Shown here one piece after another: positions 50,521-62,462 of a DNA stretch of 64,000 nucleotides. The translations under genes were made by a program, and so were the position numbers. The notes below the pieces were generated by a model that saw only the letters and a program-made list of their open reading frames with translations, made no database searches and was not told the origin of the DNA. Every line of letters begins with the position of its first letter. Within the stretch, counting starts at the first letter, position 1. Source of the stretch: Prorocentrum cordatum (lineage: Eukaryota; Sar; Dinophyceae; Prorocentrales; Prorocentraceae); assembly GCA_963575745.1 (NCBI GenBank), contig CAUYUJ010017837.1, forward strand, positions 906,190 through 970,189, written 5' to 3'.

Positions 50521-50535
50521 AAGAGCTACCCTTAA

Positions 50536-50543
50536 AGTCTAAC
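50536..50543. repeat. Target duplication of the copia element, right
   Basis: AGTCTAAC, followed directly by resumed LINE C coding (PSTTYSKGDFGGVTFADF). Confidence 0.75.
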
Positions 50544-50990
50544 CCCCTCCACGACCTACTCGAAGGGGGACTTTGGCGGGGTGACGTTCGCAGATTTCCA
50601 GAACTCGGACCAACGAGATGTGGCAATAGATATCTTGAAAAAGGCTGGGTTGATGTCGGGGGGCAGCTCGGAACTCCTGATTTGGCCTGAAATACCTCTT
50701 CAAGAATGTGTGGGACATCCCGTACACAGTGTCGGTGAGCGACGAGAGGGGAGTTGGCAGTGACCGCATACATTTTCCCAGACAAGGTTGCTCGTGAATG
50801 GAGTGGGGAATGGGCCACTTGGGAAGAGCTCCACAGCAGCCAGGGGTTCAAAGACCTTACGAGCAAGTGCGACTCACTCGCCGTGAAGGCCACGAAAGAC
50901 ATGGAAGGTGGTGCGAACGGGATCCGTAAAGGTCTCGGCAAAGGCGGTGGCCAGGGAACGGGATTCACAGGAGCCGTCAGGCATAGTTTC
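50544..50990 (+). pseudogene. LINE C ORF1, second part
   Basis: Resumes right after the copia target duplication: GDFGGVTFADFQNSDQRDVA, then ELLIWPEIPLQECVGHPVHS. In a second frame it reads AVTAYIFPDKVAREWSGEWA and TWEELHSSQGF, ending in a GKGLGKGGGQG-type basic tail. This matches an RNA-binding-like ORF1 followed by a Gly/Lys linker. One frame change lies near 50750. Confidence 0.65.
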
Positions 50991-51109
50991 ACCAAACGCT
51001 GCACAATCGAATCCATCATTGACCTGTATATACGCGCGTGCTGGGAGCAATGGCGGTGGGGACCCTGGCTTTCGAGGTGGGACTCTGCGCCTTTGCGGGA
51101 GGGAGGTCG

Positions 51110-51944
51110 TTCTGGGTTCCTGGAAAGTGGAGGGGCTCACCGAGGCAAAGGTGGAGGAACTCCAGGTTCACATGGAGGAGCTCGATATTGATGTTCTGGC
51201 CTTACAAGAAACACACAATTATGATTCAGTGTGCAATATTCCGAACAAGGTTTCCTTGAGGTCTAATCCGGGGATTCTGGCGATCAGGAGACTGACTCAA
51301 ATGACGGCGTCGCTTTCCTGATCGCGCCAGACATTCGGAGGAGCATCGTCGCCTTCCGGATCGCGTCTGCCAGAATCATGTTCATCAAGCTGCGAATCCA
51401 TGGAGGAAAACTTCCTATCTTCAGTGTGTACGCCCCCCACAATGACAAGCCCTTGGACACAAGACGCGATTTTCATACGAAGCTTGGTGAAGAGTTATCC
51501 GGTGTGTCTGGGCGGCAACGAGCTCTCCTGTTGGGCAATTTCAACGCCAGGTTGCACAGACGCTTCGCAGGTGAGTCCGCCCACATGGGACAGTATATCT
51601 TCGGCAACCCAGTCGCGCAGCACAACCCGACGTCCAATCGGACGCTGCTGCTCGAGCTTTGCGGCACTCACGACCTCGTGATCGCGAACACGTTCTTCAA
51701 CCGACCTCCAGAGCAGCGGGTTACCTGCTACAATGTCAGATCGCAGCCGTCCAGCCCAGCAGTCCCAGACCAGTCCGACCCAATCGATTTCGTATCTTGT
51801 ACCGTTGCGCATTTGAGAAGTACGACAGACGTCCGAAACAGCCAAAAACACAGCTCTCGCTTCACACCGGCTCGACATCGATGAGCCCCGGCAGCCGTGC
51901 GAGGAGAAACCTGATGTGCAGGCGCTCTCCCATCGGGAGCGGCC
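51110..51944 (+). pseudogene. LINE C endonuclease
   Basis: The first frame reads GSWKVEGLTEAKVEELQVHM and IDVLALQETHNYDS, the WNVRGL and QET regions. The second frame, from about 51300, reads DGVAFLIAPDIRRSIVAFRI, KLPIFSVYAPHNDKP, ALLLGNFNARLHRR and CGTHDLVIANTFFNRP. The GDFN motif is GNFN, so the metal-binding Asp is lost. A frameshift separates the halves. The end of the domain is displaced by inserts at 51945 and 52267. Confidence 0.8.
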
Positions 51945-52111
51945 AAGAGGGGGGTGTCCAAGAGGGGGGTGCAAATCATGACCAGCGGCACGTGCGCGGC
52001 CCAGCGGGGTGGCCAGGGACGTAATGAAACAAGAGGAGGCGCCATGAAATCTGGGGAAATATCATGGCCCACGCCATGATATCCACCCCCCCTAGCCATC
52101 ACCCCCCTCTT
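51945..52111. mobile_element. ~167-bp element with AAGAGGGGGGTG ends
   Basis: AAGAGGGGGGTG at 51945 (and again at 51960) is inverted at 52101-52111 (ACCCCCCTCTT). Between them ATATCATGGCCCACGCCATGATAT forms a second hairpin at about 52054-52080. It lies inside endonuclease coding that does not continue through it. Target duplication not seen. Confidence 0.5.
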
Positions 52112-52266
52112 TTCCGCCCCCGATCCCAAGCACCGGTCCAGCGAGACTTCAACAGCGCTCTCGCGGACAGCACGGCGGCAGAGCGCCCGGGCGCCGCGCA
52201 GGCACTCGACGAATGGAACAGGCATCGTGGCCAACGCCCTCTCAACCTCCGCTTCCGCGTGTCTGC
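52112..52266 (+). pseudogene. LINE C endonuclease-RT linker fragment
   Basis: Between the two inserts, plus-strand coding of mixed composition (DPKHRSSETSTALSRTARRQ). It may be displaced LINE sequence, but no conserved motif confirms this. Confidence 0.3.
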
Positions 52267-52734
52267 CCGAAGAGCTTGCACAGGAAAAGGTACGCCTTGG
52301 ACAGGAACCGGGGGCGAAGTCCCGGAGGGAGAGCGAAGTGGTGTTGCCGTCGACGGCGCGCCGAAAGGGTTTGGGGCTTAGTGGGCACCGGAAGCGGCAG
52401 GGCCGTTTTTTCACCGTTTCCAAAAACAATGTCCCTTGAAAATGGAAACGGCAAAAAAACGGCGACCGGAAACGGCTAAAAAACGGCTCCAGGATTGGAA
52501 CTGGAGCCGGAACCGGTCAAAAAACGGCGACGGAACCGGTAAAAAAACGGCGTTGGAACCGGCAAAAAACGGCAGAACGGAACCGGTAACAAAAACGGCC
52601 CTGTCGTTTCCAGGGCCCACTAAGCCCCAAACCCTTTTGGCGCGCCGTCGACGGCAACACCACTTCGCTCTCCCTCCGGGACTTCGCCCCCGGCTCCTGT
52701 CCAAGGCGTACCTTTTCCTGTGCAAGCTCTTCGG
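52267..52734. mobile_element. 468-bp foldback element
   Basis: Left arm from 52267 (CCGAAGAGCTTGCACAGGAA) and right arm ending 52734 are inverted repeats of about 145 bp with only a handful of differences. The 180-bp centre is a string of GGAACCGGTAAAAAACGGC-like short repeats. No coding. It sits between LINE C endonuclease and RT coding. Confidence 0.85.
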
Positions 52735-53277
52735 CACCGCCTGCACCCCGCGCCCCGTGGCCGCCTGAGGCCCCGCCCGCCCGCGCCCTGTCTCCCCAAT
52801 TAGTGCTTTGCGCGCCCCGCCTAGCTCTTAACCGGAAGAAGCCCGCTCTCGACCCGCAGACCAACAAAAAAAAGTTTGCCCCAGACCAGGCAAGCTTGGA
52901 TACGCCCGTGGATCAGCGACGCCACGCTGGAGCTGATCACCGCCAGGAATGAAGCTAAGGCCGAGGGGAATCTGGCACGCGAGAAGATCTTGAATAGCAG
53001 AATCCAGGCCTCCGTGAAGCAAGATAAAAGCACTTGGCTTGACGATCGACTGCAGACTGGGGACTGGGACGAAGTACGGAAGCTACGCAAGGGTTCGACT
53101 GCCACGCAAGGCCGAATACAAGACTCACGAGGGCGCCTGGTAGACAGCGATGTGAGGGCGCAAACGCCTGCAGACTACTTCGAAACCATGCAGTGGGCGG
53201 TGAGGCCCACGTCGACAATCCCCAACCTTTGGGCGGCGCGCTCCCGACAGATCTGGGGCCAATTACTGAGCGGAAAG

Positions 53278-53457
53278 TACAGTCGGGGCGTTGACCTAAG
53301 GAACCCTAAATAAGGAACGAGGCCCCTTTTCTCCATGAATTAAACTTCGATTTACCATCGAAAACCTTCGCAAAACATTAGGCAAACTGTGAAACAATTA
53401 GGAACACGGAGCCCCTCCCAAAGGAGAAGGGTTCCTTCTTCAGCGCCCCGACTGTAT
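53278..53457 (+). mobile_element. 180-bp TA-flanked MITE, copy 3
   Basis: TACAGTCGGGGCG at the left and CGCCCCGACTGTA at the right are perfect 13-bp inverted repeats including the TA target duplication. Inserted in LINE C RT coding. Confidence 0.92.
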
Positions 53458-53578
53458 GTGAAGCTGCGCGAGGTCAGAAGCGCAACCTGGCTGCAAGTAC
53501 CTAAAGACGGCATGCCTGCCGGGTGCGGGAAGGCCGCGCGTGTGGCCGGGACGCCAGCCTGCCAGTGGGCTGTGTTAC

Positions 53579-53758
53579 TACAGTCGGGGCGTTGACCTAA
53601 GGAACCCTAAATAAGGAACGAGACTCCTTTTCTCCAGAAGTTGAACTTCGATTTCCTGTCGAAAACATAAGGAAAGCCTGAGGCAAGCTGTGAAACACTT
53701 AAGGAACGCGGAGCCCCTACCCAACGAAAAGGGTTCCTTCTTCAGCGCCCCGACTGTA
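53579..53758 (+). mobile_element. 180-bp TA-flanked MITE, copy 4
   Basis: Same length, orientation and ends as the copy 121 bp upstream, also in RT coding. Confidence 0.92.
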
Positions 53759-54771
53759 TGCAATCGGTGTTGGCAGGAAACCAACGTTCCCGAAGCATGG
53801 CACCATGCGATTGCCTCTGCCATGGTCAAGGAAGGCGGCTCCTCCGATTTGGGAAATTACCGACCCATACCTCTTCTGCCAATTGGATATGAGTTATACG
53901 CCACAGTATCGCTGTCGCGGCCGAAAACGTCAGAGGCCGAATGGCGCATCTGAAACACTCAATGTGGACTCCGTTGTGGTCGCGGAGCCGCAGACGCATT
54001 GCTCATCGCCAGGTGTTTGATTGAGGACACATGGGACTCCAAGTCAGGTGAATTGATTATTCTCGCACTCGACTGCGCTAAGGCGTTCGACAGCGTGTCT
54101 CCTGACGGCCTGGTGCAGGCACTCGTCCGCTTCGGTGCGCCAGAAAGGTTCGCCGCAGTTGTCAAGGCCATCTACACTAACCGGAGCTTCTGCGTGCGCG
54201 ACGCGGGGTCAGTGTCCGACTCAAAGCCACAAGCCTGCGTGATGACACTGTTGATGCACGACGCGACGCGCAGCATGCGCAGCAGAGGCATTCGTCAAGA
54301 TGGCCGGCTGCACCTGACGACACGCGTGGCAGAAGATTACGTCCGGGATCTCATGGAGCGCGTCAGGAAGGCCGGATACAATTATGGCTTGTCATCTAAT
54401 TGGTGCAAATCAAAAGTAATGCCAGTTCGATGCCAGACAAAGCTCCTTCGCCCCGACGGCCAACCGATCACGCAGAAGGACAACATGGTGCACCTGGGAG
54501 GGATACTCCACGCAGACGGCGGGAGTGGAGCGGAGCTGAATCGACGCATCGGCATGGCGAGGAAAGTTTTTGATGAGCTGTGCGAAGTGTGGGAGCACGC
54601 CAATCTATGCTTTTATAAGAAAGTCTTGATGTCGAAACCTGCGTTAAATCCAAGCTGATGTAGTGTCTGCATACCCTTTGGTTGAACTGGGCAGAGCGGT
54701 CACGACTGGACGCCTTCCAAGCGCGATGCCTGCGCATGATCGCCAACATCCCTCACTCATAGGTCAGCCAG

Positions 54772-55135
54772 GTGCCAAACGCTGCCATGTTTGAAAAATG
54801 CGGTAGGACACGTTTGACCAGTAGTCCACCTTGCAAGCAAGTCGAGCTGATGGGCAAGATTGCCAACCTCCCGGACGACAACTTGCTACAAAGAACGGTA
54901 TTCAAGCCGGGGCCTCTTGCCCTGGCCCGCCCTTTCGGGCCTCCGAAGCGAGGCAGGCCGAGAAATTCATGGAAACGCAACGTGTTCGAATTGGCATGCG
55001 CGGCAATTGGTGGCAAAAGCACCTCGTTGGAGCTAGTTATGGCAACACAGACCTGGAGACTGGCGAGAAGCCGCGAAGCGATACTGCGCATAGCTGTAGT
55101 ATACAGCACTTCTGCTTATGAGGTGGTCTTAGGGC
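54772..55135 (+). pseudogene. LINE C C-terminal region
   Basis: Reads QVELMGKIANLPDDNLLQRT and then PFGPPKRGRPRNSWKRNVFE. The latter matches the GRPRxxW block near the C-terminus of this LINE group. It lies in another frame from the RT thumb, whose frame ends at 54658. Confidence 0.7.
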
Positions 55136-56122
55136 CATTGACATGAACTTGGATTACAATATGTCCTGTGGCATGGAGTGTATATGGGGTTGTGATAGAG
55201 CCACTCACATGGACTGATGTGCACACTACGTGAGTAGTGAGGCAGCCGCTACTGTCGTTGTCTTCCTCTTCCCCTCGCCGTCATCTTCTATTTGCATTCC
55301 TCTGTTTCACATCCGCACTGCAGGCAGTAGAAGTTGTCCCACCACCTCTTTGCCAATGCACCTCCGACGTGCATGGCTTCCTCCTCCTCCGTCATGGGCT
55401 CAAAGAGCTCCCCCGCCAGGAAAGGGGGGGGGGCTAGGGCCGGCAGGTTGGCACACAATGTAGCTCAAGGACCGAGCTCCGAGGTGGCCCCGTAAAAGAG
55501 GCTCGCTACCTTACATCACGAGTCCCTGCGGGTCAATGCGGGGGGGGGCGGCTGCTGGCCCTTTCGCGTGCCCTGGGGAAGGGACGCGCGGGCTTAGCAG
55601 AGCGCCCAGGCCAGGGGGGAGGAGACGACGACGCGACTTCAAAAAAAGGGGGAGGAGGGACGGAAGGCCCGTGACCCCAAACTGTTGCTGGGGGGGGCTG
55701 CTTATTCTACTGTTTAAATCCATGCTCCCCTCTCCCACTCGGCTCACCTCTCGGTCTGTCCGAGAGATGCCCCATGGATTGTCGCATCTGTCCTTCGACA
55801 CCCTTTTGCAATATCCCACCGGCCCCCCCGAAGTGTATGCGGGGTAGAGCATGCTGGTAGTCACAGTATATGGTAGGGCCATCGATGAGCACACTGGTGG
55901 GCTTCCTGATGATCACTTTTTTCTCCTTCGACACCCTGCAGTAATGTACCTGTCGGTACTCCCAAAAGTACTTGCCATTGCGAGTTGCACTCCGAGAGAC
56001 CTCGCTAACGCTTATCATGACTGCCTGTGGGCACGTCCAGCTTGCAGTTTGCCCAATATAGCACCCCGAGAAAGCATCGCTAATGCTCTTCTTGGCATGC
56101 CAGCAGTCTTCAGTGGGTGCAC
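55136..56122. other. No supported gene
   Basis: Probably the LINE C 3' flank and beyond. A minus-strand frame at 55707-56126 (KKVIIRKPTSVLIDGPTIYC) looks partly protein-like but matches nothing I know. Confidence 0.4.
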
Positions 56123-57755
56123 TCACTGGTGGCCGCTGGAGGAGCTGGCCGCAGTCGTCTCATCCGACGTGGGGTAACCGAACTTTGCCGCGAAAATCTC
56201 GGTGCCATCCAGCAAGGTCTGCGTGCTGTCTCGTAGCTTCTGGCGCTCCTTCAGCCTCTTCACTTCCTCTGGGTCGAGGTTGTCCTCGTAGCTCGTCCCC
56301 TTTGTGGCGACCTTCATGACTTTGTGGAGGTTCTCTAGGTCGTTCTTCTATAATTTTAGCGCCAGCTCGCGCGAGCTCTGCGCGGCAGAGGCCTTCCTCC
56401 CCGCTCTTTCCCATGCGTCCACAGGGTACCTTGCGACGGGGTCGCAACCTCCGACCTTGTGCGTCATCGGGAAGGACGCGGGGGCATGCTCGAAAAGCTC
56501 CTCTGGCGTCACCTTCTGGGCAGCGTCGAAGAACTGGTTGTGGCACTCCTTGATGGCGTCGTCTAGCTGCTGCGGCAGCTTTTCCGCGATGAACGCCCCC
56601 CATGCCCCCCGCCTTGAGCTTCGCCGCCGTCGACGGCCCACTCTTGGACGGGGGGGGCATGCACCCGCATCCGATATTTGGCCGCACCTCGCAGTCGTTG
56701 CCAAACGCGTTCATCGTCTTGTCCACCCACTCTGTCACGAACACATCCCCCAGGATGCCCCCCTGCGCCTTGACGAGCTGCAACTGGCCCACCTCGCGCC
56801 GGAACTGCCGCTCGGCTCCTCTCGAATCGGGGCCGGGGCCTCTCCGCCACAGCTTGTTTGGGGAGGCCAGCCCCCGCGAGCAGGCCCCCCCCCTCCTGTC
56901 GCCCCATCCTGCGCCCCTCCTGCACGCGTTGAACAGCTGCATCTTGTCGCCCCACTTGTCCGCGAAGTCCAGCGCCTTGAAGTGCGCTGGCTGCTTTTCC
57001 CCCCATGTTCTTCGCCGTCCTGCAGTCGACCATCTCGTGCAGCTCTTTCTCGTTATCCTCCAACCCCTGTTTTGCCGCCTTCAGCGCATCCTCGCCATTG
57101 ACGTCCATGGCTATGCACTCGTTGAGCCGGATGTCGCATTCTTCCGCGCGGCGCAGAGCCTCTGTCATGTTTTTTCCCCTGCTGTGCTAAAAGCTGCAAG
57201 TATGCCTCCATTGATTTCGATTCCCTCCAGCAGCGCCTTTGCCATCTCCTCTGCCCCCTGAACGGCCATCTTGCTCGTTTGCGTGCGATGTTTTTTCTTT
57301 GGTCCTTCTTCTTCCGCCAGTGGTGATTGTGCTGATTTGATATGTCCCGGGGCCTGGGCTGCCCACGCGGCCCTCGTGATTTCCTTTTCTGTTCTCGGCG
57401 CACCTGCCTCCTCGAAATATGTTTCTCTCCGCCATGCAGCGTCTTTTCTTCGTCGCTCCAGCCCCCCCGCCCCCCCTGCCTCAGCTCCAGCTCGCAGTCG
57501 ACGCGCGCTCTTTTCCATTCGCTGCCTTTGCCTCCTCGATTGTTCCATGACCTGGTTCGTGCTCGCGTGCCCCCTGTGGCCCTCGATCATCTCGTAGCAC
57601 TGGAACCCCTTGTTGCAGCGCCCGCGGGGCCACCGCTGGCTGCTGCCCGCGAAGGCAATGGGCGGCGGCCGCCCCGTGCGACGCGCTCCGAGAAGCCCCG
57701 CCATTGCGCCGCACCGCGCACCTAGGCCAGCGTTGAGCCTGATCAGCCGTGGCAA
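56123..57755 (-). pseudogene. Hypothetical protein, broken into several frames
   Basis: Minus-strand pieces follow each other sensibly. VMEQSRRQRQRMEKSARRLR and MAVQGAEEMAKALLEGIEIN run to 57165. After a 1-base change in an A6 run comes MTEALRRAEECDIRLNECIA and ELHEMVDCRTAKNM. Then QLQLVKAQGGILGDVFVTEW and AFIAEKLPQQLDDAIKECHN, and after a TAG at 56348, EVKRLKERQKLRDSTQTLLD. The style is helical and charged. I do not recognise the family. It may be another retroelement Gag or a dead host gene. Confidence 0.5.
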
Positions 57756-60700
57756 CTGAGCGTGATCGATGGAGATGGTAGCATATTCCCATCTGCCATG
57801 TTAATCACGCAATACCTTGCGCGCTGGCCCCGTCCCCCCCCCCCGCTGACCGTGACCCTTTTTTTGCATGTGCACACGCATGCTGTGCAGTATGCACAGC
57901 GCCCCGCCCGCCATCCTTCCGCAGTCTGCAATGGAAAGAGGGGGGGGGATTCGCATCGTGTCGCCATGGTAGATGACGCCGTTTACTGACTGGGACGGGC
58001 GGGCCGGCTGTTGCCAGTGAGGCCTTTCCCTGGGGCGTTTCTCTGCAACTGAGCTCCCCGTTCTGCTCGGAACTTCAAGGCCAAGTCGCACATCGCGCCA
58101 CTTGAGAGGGCGAGGGCAGAAACCGACGGAAGTCCGCCCAAAAGCAGGCAGACTCTGGAAACAGGCGCGCAGCATCACATGGGACAGACGCGCGGCCAAT
58201 CCCCCAGGCAGCGCCGCCCTCGGGCGAGGGCAGACCACCGACGTCACCCTCTGAGGCCGCGGATCCGCCCCGAGGGTGATTCACCTATACGCCGCCAGGT
58301 ACAGGCACGAAGCGGGACGGGCGCGCGGCCCGTCCGCAAGGCCGCGCCGCGCCCCGCGCGGGGGCAGGCCACCGAAACCTCTCCCCGCGGGCGCCGCGCG
58401 CAACGTCTCGCGCAGGAGGCGGAGAAGGACAAGCAGGAGAAGGGGGAGTTGGATATCCACCCTCGCGCCTTCGGCCCCCCCCTCCCCGACTTTCGCGCCG
58501 AATCCAAGGCGTCGCATCCGGGCCGAGACGGCGCGCCTCGGCATGGGGCGGCCGCTTCCCTCAAGGGTGGGTTTAAGGGGTCGCCCCCCTCATCCTCATT
58601 TCCCCATTGCCCCTGTGCCCCGCCCCCCCCCCAGCTGACGACGGCGACGCGCGCGTTGCTTTTCGCGCCGCAACGGCATCGGATCTGGGGGCCCGAAAAA
58701 TTATGAGTGGGGCTTCCCAGCGCGATTGCATGCAACGCGCGTTCCATTTCTTATCCCGGCTCTCATCTATCCAAGCGGCGTGCATCCCTGGTGCGCCCAT
58801 TCTGCCCATGTTGTCTATCACGTGAAAAGTCGAATGATGGCCAGGCAAGAGATTCCCACCGATGCACTGCATGATCGACGCGTGTCGGCTGCAAAAATCC
58901 ACGCGTTCTCTTTGGTCGCGTGGAAGTTGGCAACGCAGGGGCGAGGAACAATGATAAGGTAGAGAAGGACAGAGAGAGGGAGAGAGAAAAGCCTTTGGGG
59001 GGAGGGCTGTTTCCTCGGACGGCCCAAGGCAGATCGGACCAGCAAATTCGGATGGGCAAATTCGACGCACTTGCGCCGATGACATATGACGTGGAACGGG
59101 GGGAGGCAGGGGCGGGAAGCACGATGGGGGAAAGGATGAGCTCGGATGAGCGAGGAGCTAGACTGAGCCAGGATAAGCCAGGATGACCACCCAAAATGAG
59201 CTGATGCAACACAACAAAAAAACTGACGGAACGAAACACAACTGTTAGCCGATGCAACGCAGCAGCTAGCTAGCGGAAGAGGGGGGGAGGTGTAAAGAAG
59301 GAAGGACGACCCCCCCCCCCCCCGAGTCCTGGATCGCGCGCCCATCTGGCGCGCCACGGCAGCCCCACAGCTCCGCATCGTTTCAGAAAAGTGCCAGCCT
59401 CGAGCGCGGCTGTTCCCTGCTTGCCTACGCGGTGCGAGTGGAATCCCAAGTTGCGAATGATGAACAGAGCGAGCCCCCAGCTTCCAGCACCTCTTGCTGC
59501 GAGGCGAGGTTGAAAATATTCGCCGACCAGCTTCACAATCAAATCGTTCAACCGTGTCAACGGCATCCGACCTGGTTTGCGTGTTTCGTACTAGCTGCAC
59601 CACTCCATAAAGACTGTCTCGCAAGAGCATAACAGTTGTCTCGAGATCTTCACCGGAGCTATCCATGTCACTCCGAGCACCCCTTGGGAAGATCAGCCAC
59701 ATAACCAACATCAGCCACGCTTTCAAAACGCCCACTGTGTTTCATTTTTTATACCATAAAACACACATATATACACAGCGAAGCGCATCTAATGCTAACG
59801 ATCTGCGCGTGCTTGTCCCATGCCCCGGGAAAATTAGTGGACGTCGGCGCCAAACCATGTTCTCTTCGGGCTGCCGCCGAGACGCCGTGTCCTGGGGCGG
59901 CCTGGTCAAAACCTCGCATAATTTCTATTTCGCAAGGCTCGCGTCGCCCGCCGCGTCGCCGGCCCAAGTGCTCAGCGCCGAAGTGGGGCATCCGACCGCG
60001 AACGCACGTTGTCCTTCTATCCTTCGTGAAATGGCAGGGAGTCAAAAGCCATCGCTACGTTGCGAGCGCGAGGCGAACCCAAATCTCGCGCCGATGACAA
60101 TCGCGATCGCGATCCTCTTCAGCATTGCACGCGAAATCAAGGTCGCCAACGGAATGGCCGATTGCATTGAACATCACTTGGCCGAAGGCGTTGCGCGAGA
60201 AGCAAGGTCGCACTGAGTCCCGCCGCGTAGCCAGTCCCAACGGGTGACTGCACTCGGCCCAGTCACCCCCGATGAACAATTCGATCGCCCCCCCCAACCG
60301 CGCCCCGCCCCGCCCCCGCCCCGCCCGCGGAGCGGGGGGATGGGGGGGTCGGGAAAAACAACATGTCCATTCACGGCAGAACCTTTCGCGGGAAGCGTTC
60401 GCCACCAGAACGGTCGACGTCGGATTTTCGCCAAGTGCCTCCATCGCGACGGCCATCGGGCATGGCGCCCTTGGGCGCTTGCAAAAAACACAGTCTAACG
60501 CAATTGAGGACGGCGCGGGACGAGCACCATCCTTTGCGCCCACGCGCACCAAGACCGAATTCGCGCACCAAGAACCGAATCCTTCTGCGAGTAAGACACG
60601 CCATCGAGGCACGCTTCGTAGGGCGCTGGCAACTCGCGCATGCGCCCCCATCTACGCGCAGCTTCACCTCTGGATGCGACCATTTAGTGGGCGGTGAGCT

Positions 60701-62150
60701 GCCTAGCTCGGCCAGCTCGCTGGGTTTTGCGAGGTGGCCGGTTTCGCGCATATCTGCGCGAATCGTTTCGTGAACGAGGCGAACAATGCGCGCTTGGCTT
60801 GGGCGAGATGGCGTTTGCCATGTCCAGGAACATTCAACCCATGCAATGGACTTCTGCATGGGGGGACGCACGCAACTGAATTCAGATGACGCTGGCATGT
60901 TCCAGATTGCTTGTCGGGTGCAATTCCACATCTCGCTGCCGCTCGAATGCCAGCTTTCCCTGCAACGCGCAGGGCAGCGCAAGATTGACGAGCGTTTGGC
61001 ACCGGCGTGACGTATAATTCCACCATGAAGCGCGCGAATGCGCAACCCCGACCCACGGGGCCCGCGTCGCAGTCGCCATTCGAGCAAGTGCCGCCCCAGC
61101 CCTCGCCACCGAGACCCGCGGGGCCCGTCGGAAGGCGAGCCCCCCCAGGTTGCGGCGCCTGGATCTCCCGCGAGCGCCGCGCTGATCGAAGACTCGCTCG
61201 TGCGAAAATGGCCGCGGAGATGGGCGCTAGCAGGGGGGGGGCGAGTGCCGGCGAGACCCAGTCCGAGGTTTCCATCCGAAGACGGACGGGGCCACCGTCG
61301 ACTCGTCGACCGTCTGCCTCATCTAGTAGGGCCAAAGTCAATGCGCCCCGTGAGCCCCCCTAAAGACATTTTTCGTTTGGGGGAAGGGGGGCAGGGCGTC
61401 TGTTTTATTTTGCCCTATCTCGCGCAGTCATTGGCCGTGGATGTCAAACGGTAAATCCTACTCGTCATTCCCCCCTACCACCACCGCCCCTGCGGGGGGG
61501 CGCAAACGTTTGGGCGGCAGGATTCGGCGTCGCGTTTCAGGGGGGTCGACGATGCCGCGTTCCACCCTGTCTTTTTGGTTGTCGCATTATATCCCGAAGG
61601 ATCTAGCGCAGCGCCCCCTCCGGACGGACCCTCGGTTGGAAGGGGGGGGGGGGCGGCGCGCCCGCGTGCCCCGCGATGATCGCGCGCTGACGAAGAGAAG
61701 GATGCTGTCTCGAAAGATCGGCGCATCGCACGGGGGCGCCGCGCCCGCGGAGGCCTCGAGGAGGAAACCGGCCGAGGATAAGGATGACATAAATTATGAC
61801 AGAGGGGGCGGAGGAGGGGGGGGGGGGGGGGAAACGAAGGGGGATCGGAGGCACCGCGTTGCTGCGCGGCCAAAGCCGGGCGCCAGGCAACCCAGCGGCA
61901 TCGGCTGAGACGAAGCGACAGCACGATCGAATCCGGCGGAATTCAGCTGAAAGTCCAGCGAAGTTGAAACGCTACCCCAAGGAATTCAAATAAGCTTCAA
62001 ATGCAATTCAAATCCAATCGAGATTCAACTATCCCGGCAAAGCAACCTAACAGCGATGTTTAGAAGCATATATGGAAGCATTGCCCTTGAGATTCATGTT
62101 GGAGTCCCGTTGTAGAATTCTGGTGTAATCGCAGTCGCAGTCGCGATCAC
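57756..62150. other. No supported gene
   Basis: Mixed-GC DNA with G and C homopolymers (57834-57843, 59311-59324, 61641-61653, 61814-61830). The longest minus-strand frame (58818-59735, 305 codons) lacks motifs and has arbitrary composition. No large repeat structure stands out. Confidence 0.45.
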
Positions 62151-62162
62151 AATGGCAGTTGC

Positions 62163-62462
<300 letters not shown>

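Larger units (their letters stand above)
34524..50535 (-). mobile_element. 16.0-kb Ty1/copia retrotransposon with accessory domains
   Basis: Sense is the minus strand. Order: 5' LTR, primer site, capsid-like Gag, CCHC knuckle, a long disordered region, Tpt1-like RNA phosphotransferase domain, RING-H2 finger, protease, methyltransferase-like module, zinc/pre-integrase domain, integrase, RT, RNase H, polypurine tract, 3' LTR. Integrase before RT defines copia. At 16 kb it is far longer than the usual 5-8 kb. Nine single in-frame stops and about eight frameshifts break this copy. At least 24 GNRA-loop hairpins are scattered through it. It sits in ORF1 of LINE C with an 8-bp candidate target duplication. 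Confidence 0.9.
52876..54656 (+). pseudogene. LINE C reverse transcriptase, split by two MITEs
   Basis: N-terminal part RARSRQIWGQLLSGK runs to the first MITE (53278). VKLREVRSATWLQVPK and VAGTPACQWAVLL lie between the MITEs. CNRCWQETNVPEAWHHAIAS and LGNYRPIPLLPIGYELYATV follow. Removing each MITE plus one TA keeps the frame exactly. Motif A is LALDCAKAFDSVSPDGL. Motif B is truncated (PQACVMTLLMHDA), and the YADD motif C is missing from an internal deletion before LTTRVAEDYVRDL. The thumb is KDNMVHLGGILHADGG. Inactive. Confidence 0.85.
33658..55135 (+). mobile_element. LINE 'C', interrupted by several nested elements
   Basis: The plus-strand order is an ORF1-like coiled coil, a basic linker, EEP endonuclease, RT and a C-terminal region. 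Nested within it are a 16.0-kb copia element (34524-50535), a small TIR element (51945-52111), a 468-bp foldback (52267-52734) and two 180-bp MITEs (53278-53457, 53579-53758). Stripped of these, the LINE is roughly 4.5-5 kb. Its RT lacks motif C, so it was already dead or became so. It is a different clade from LINEs A and B. Confidence 0.85.

Noticed and set aside
53278-53758. The 180-bp elements as introns/introners
   Set aside because: Their ends look like an acceptor on the left and a donor on the right, the reverse of an intron, and TIRs with TA explain them fully.
58818-59735. 305-codon minus-strand frame as a gene
   Set aside because: No motif, arbitrary composition including runs of Ser/Cys, and overlapping low-complexity GGAGAG DNA.
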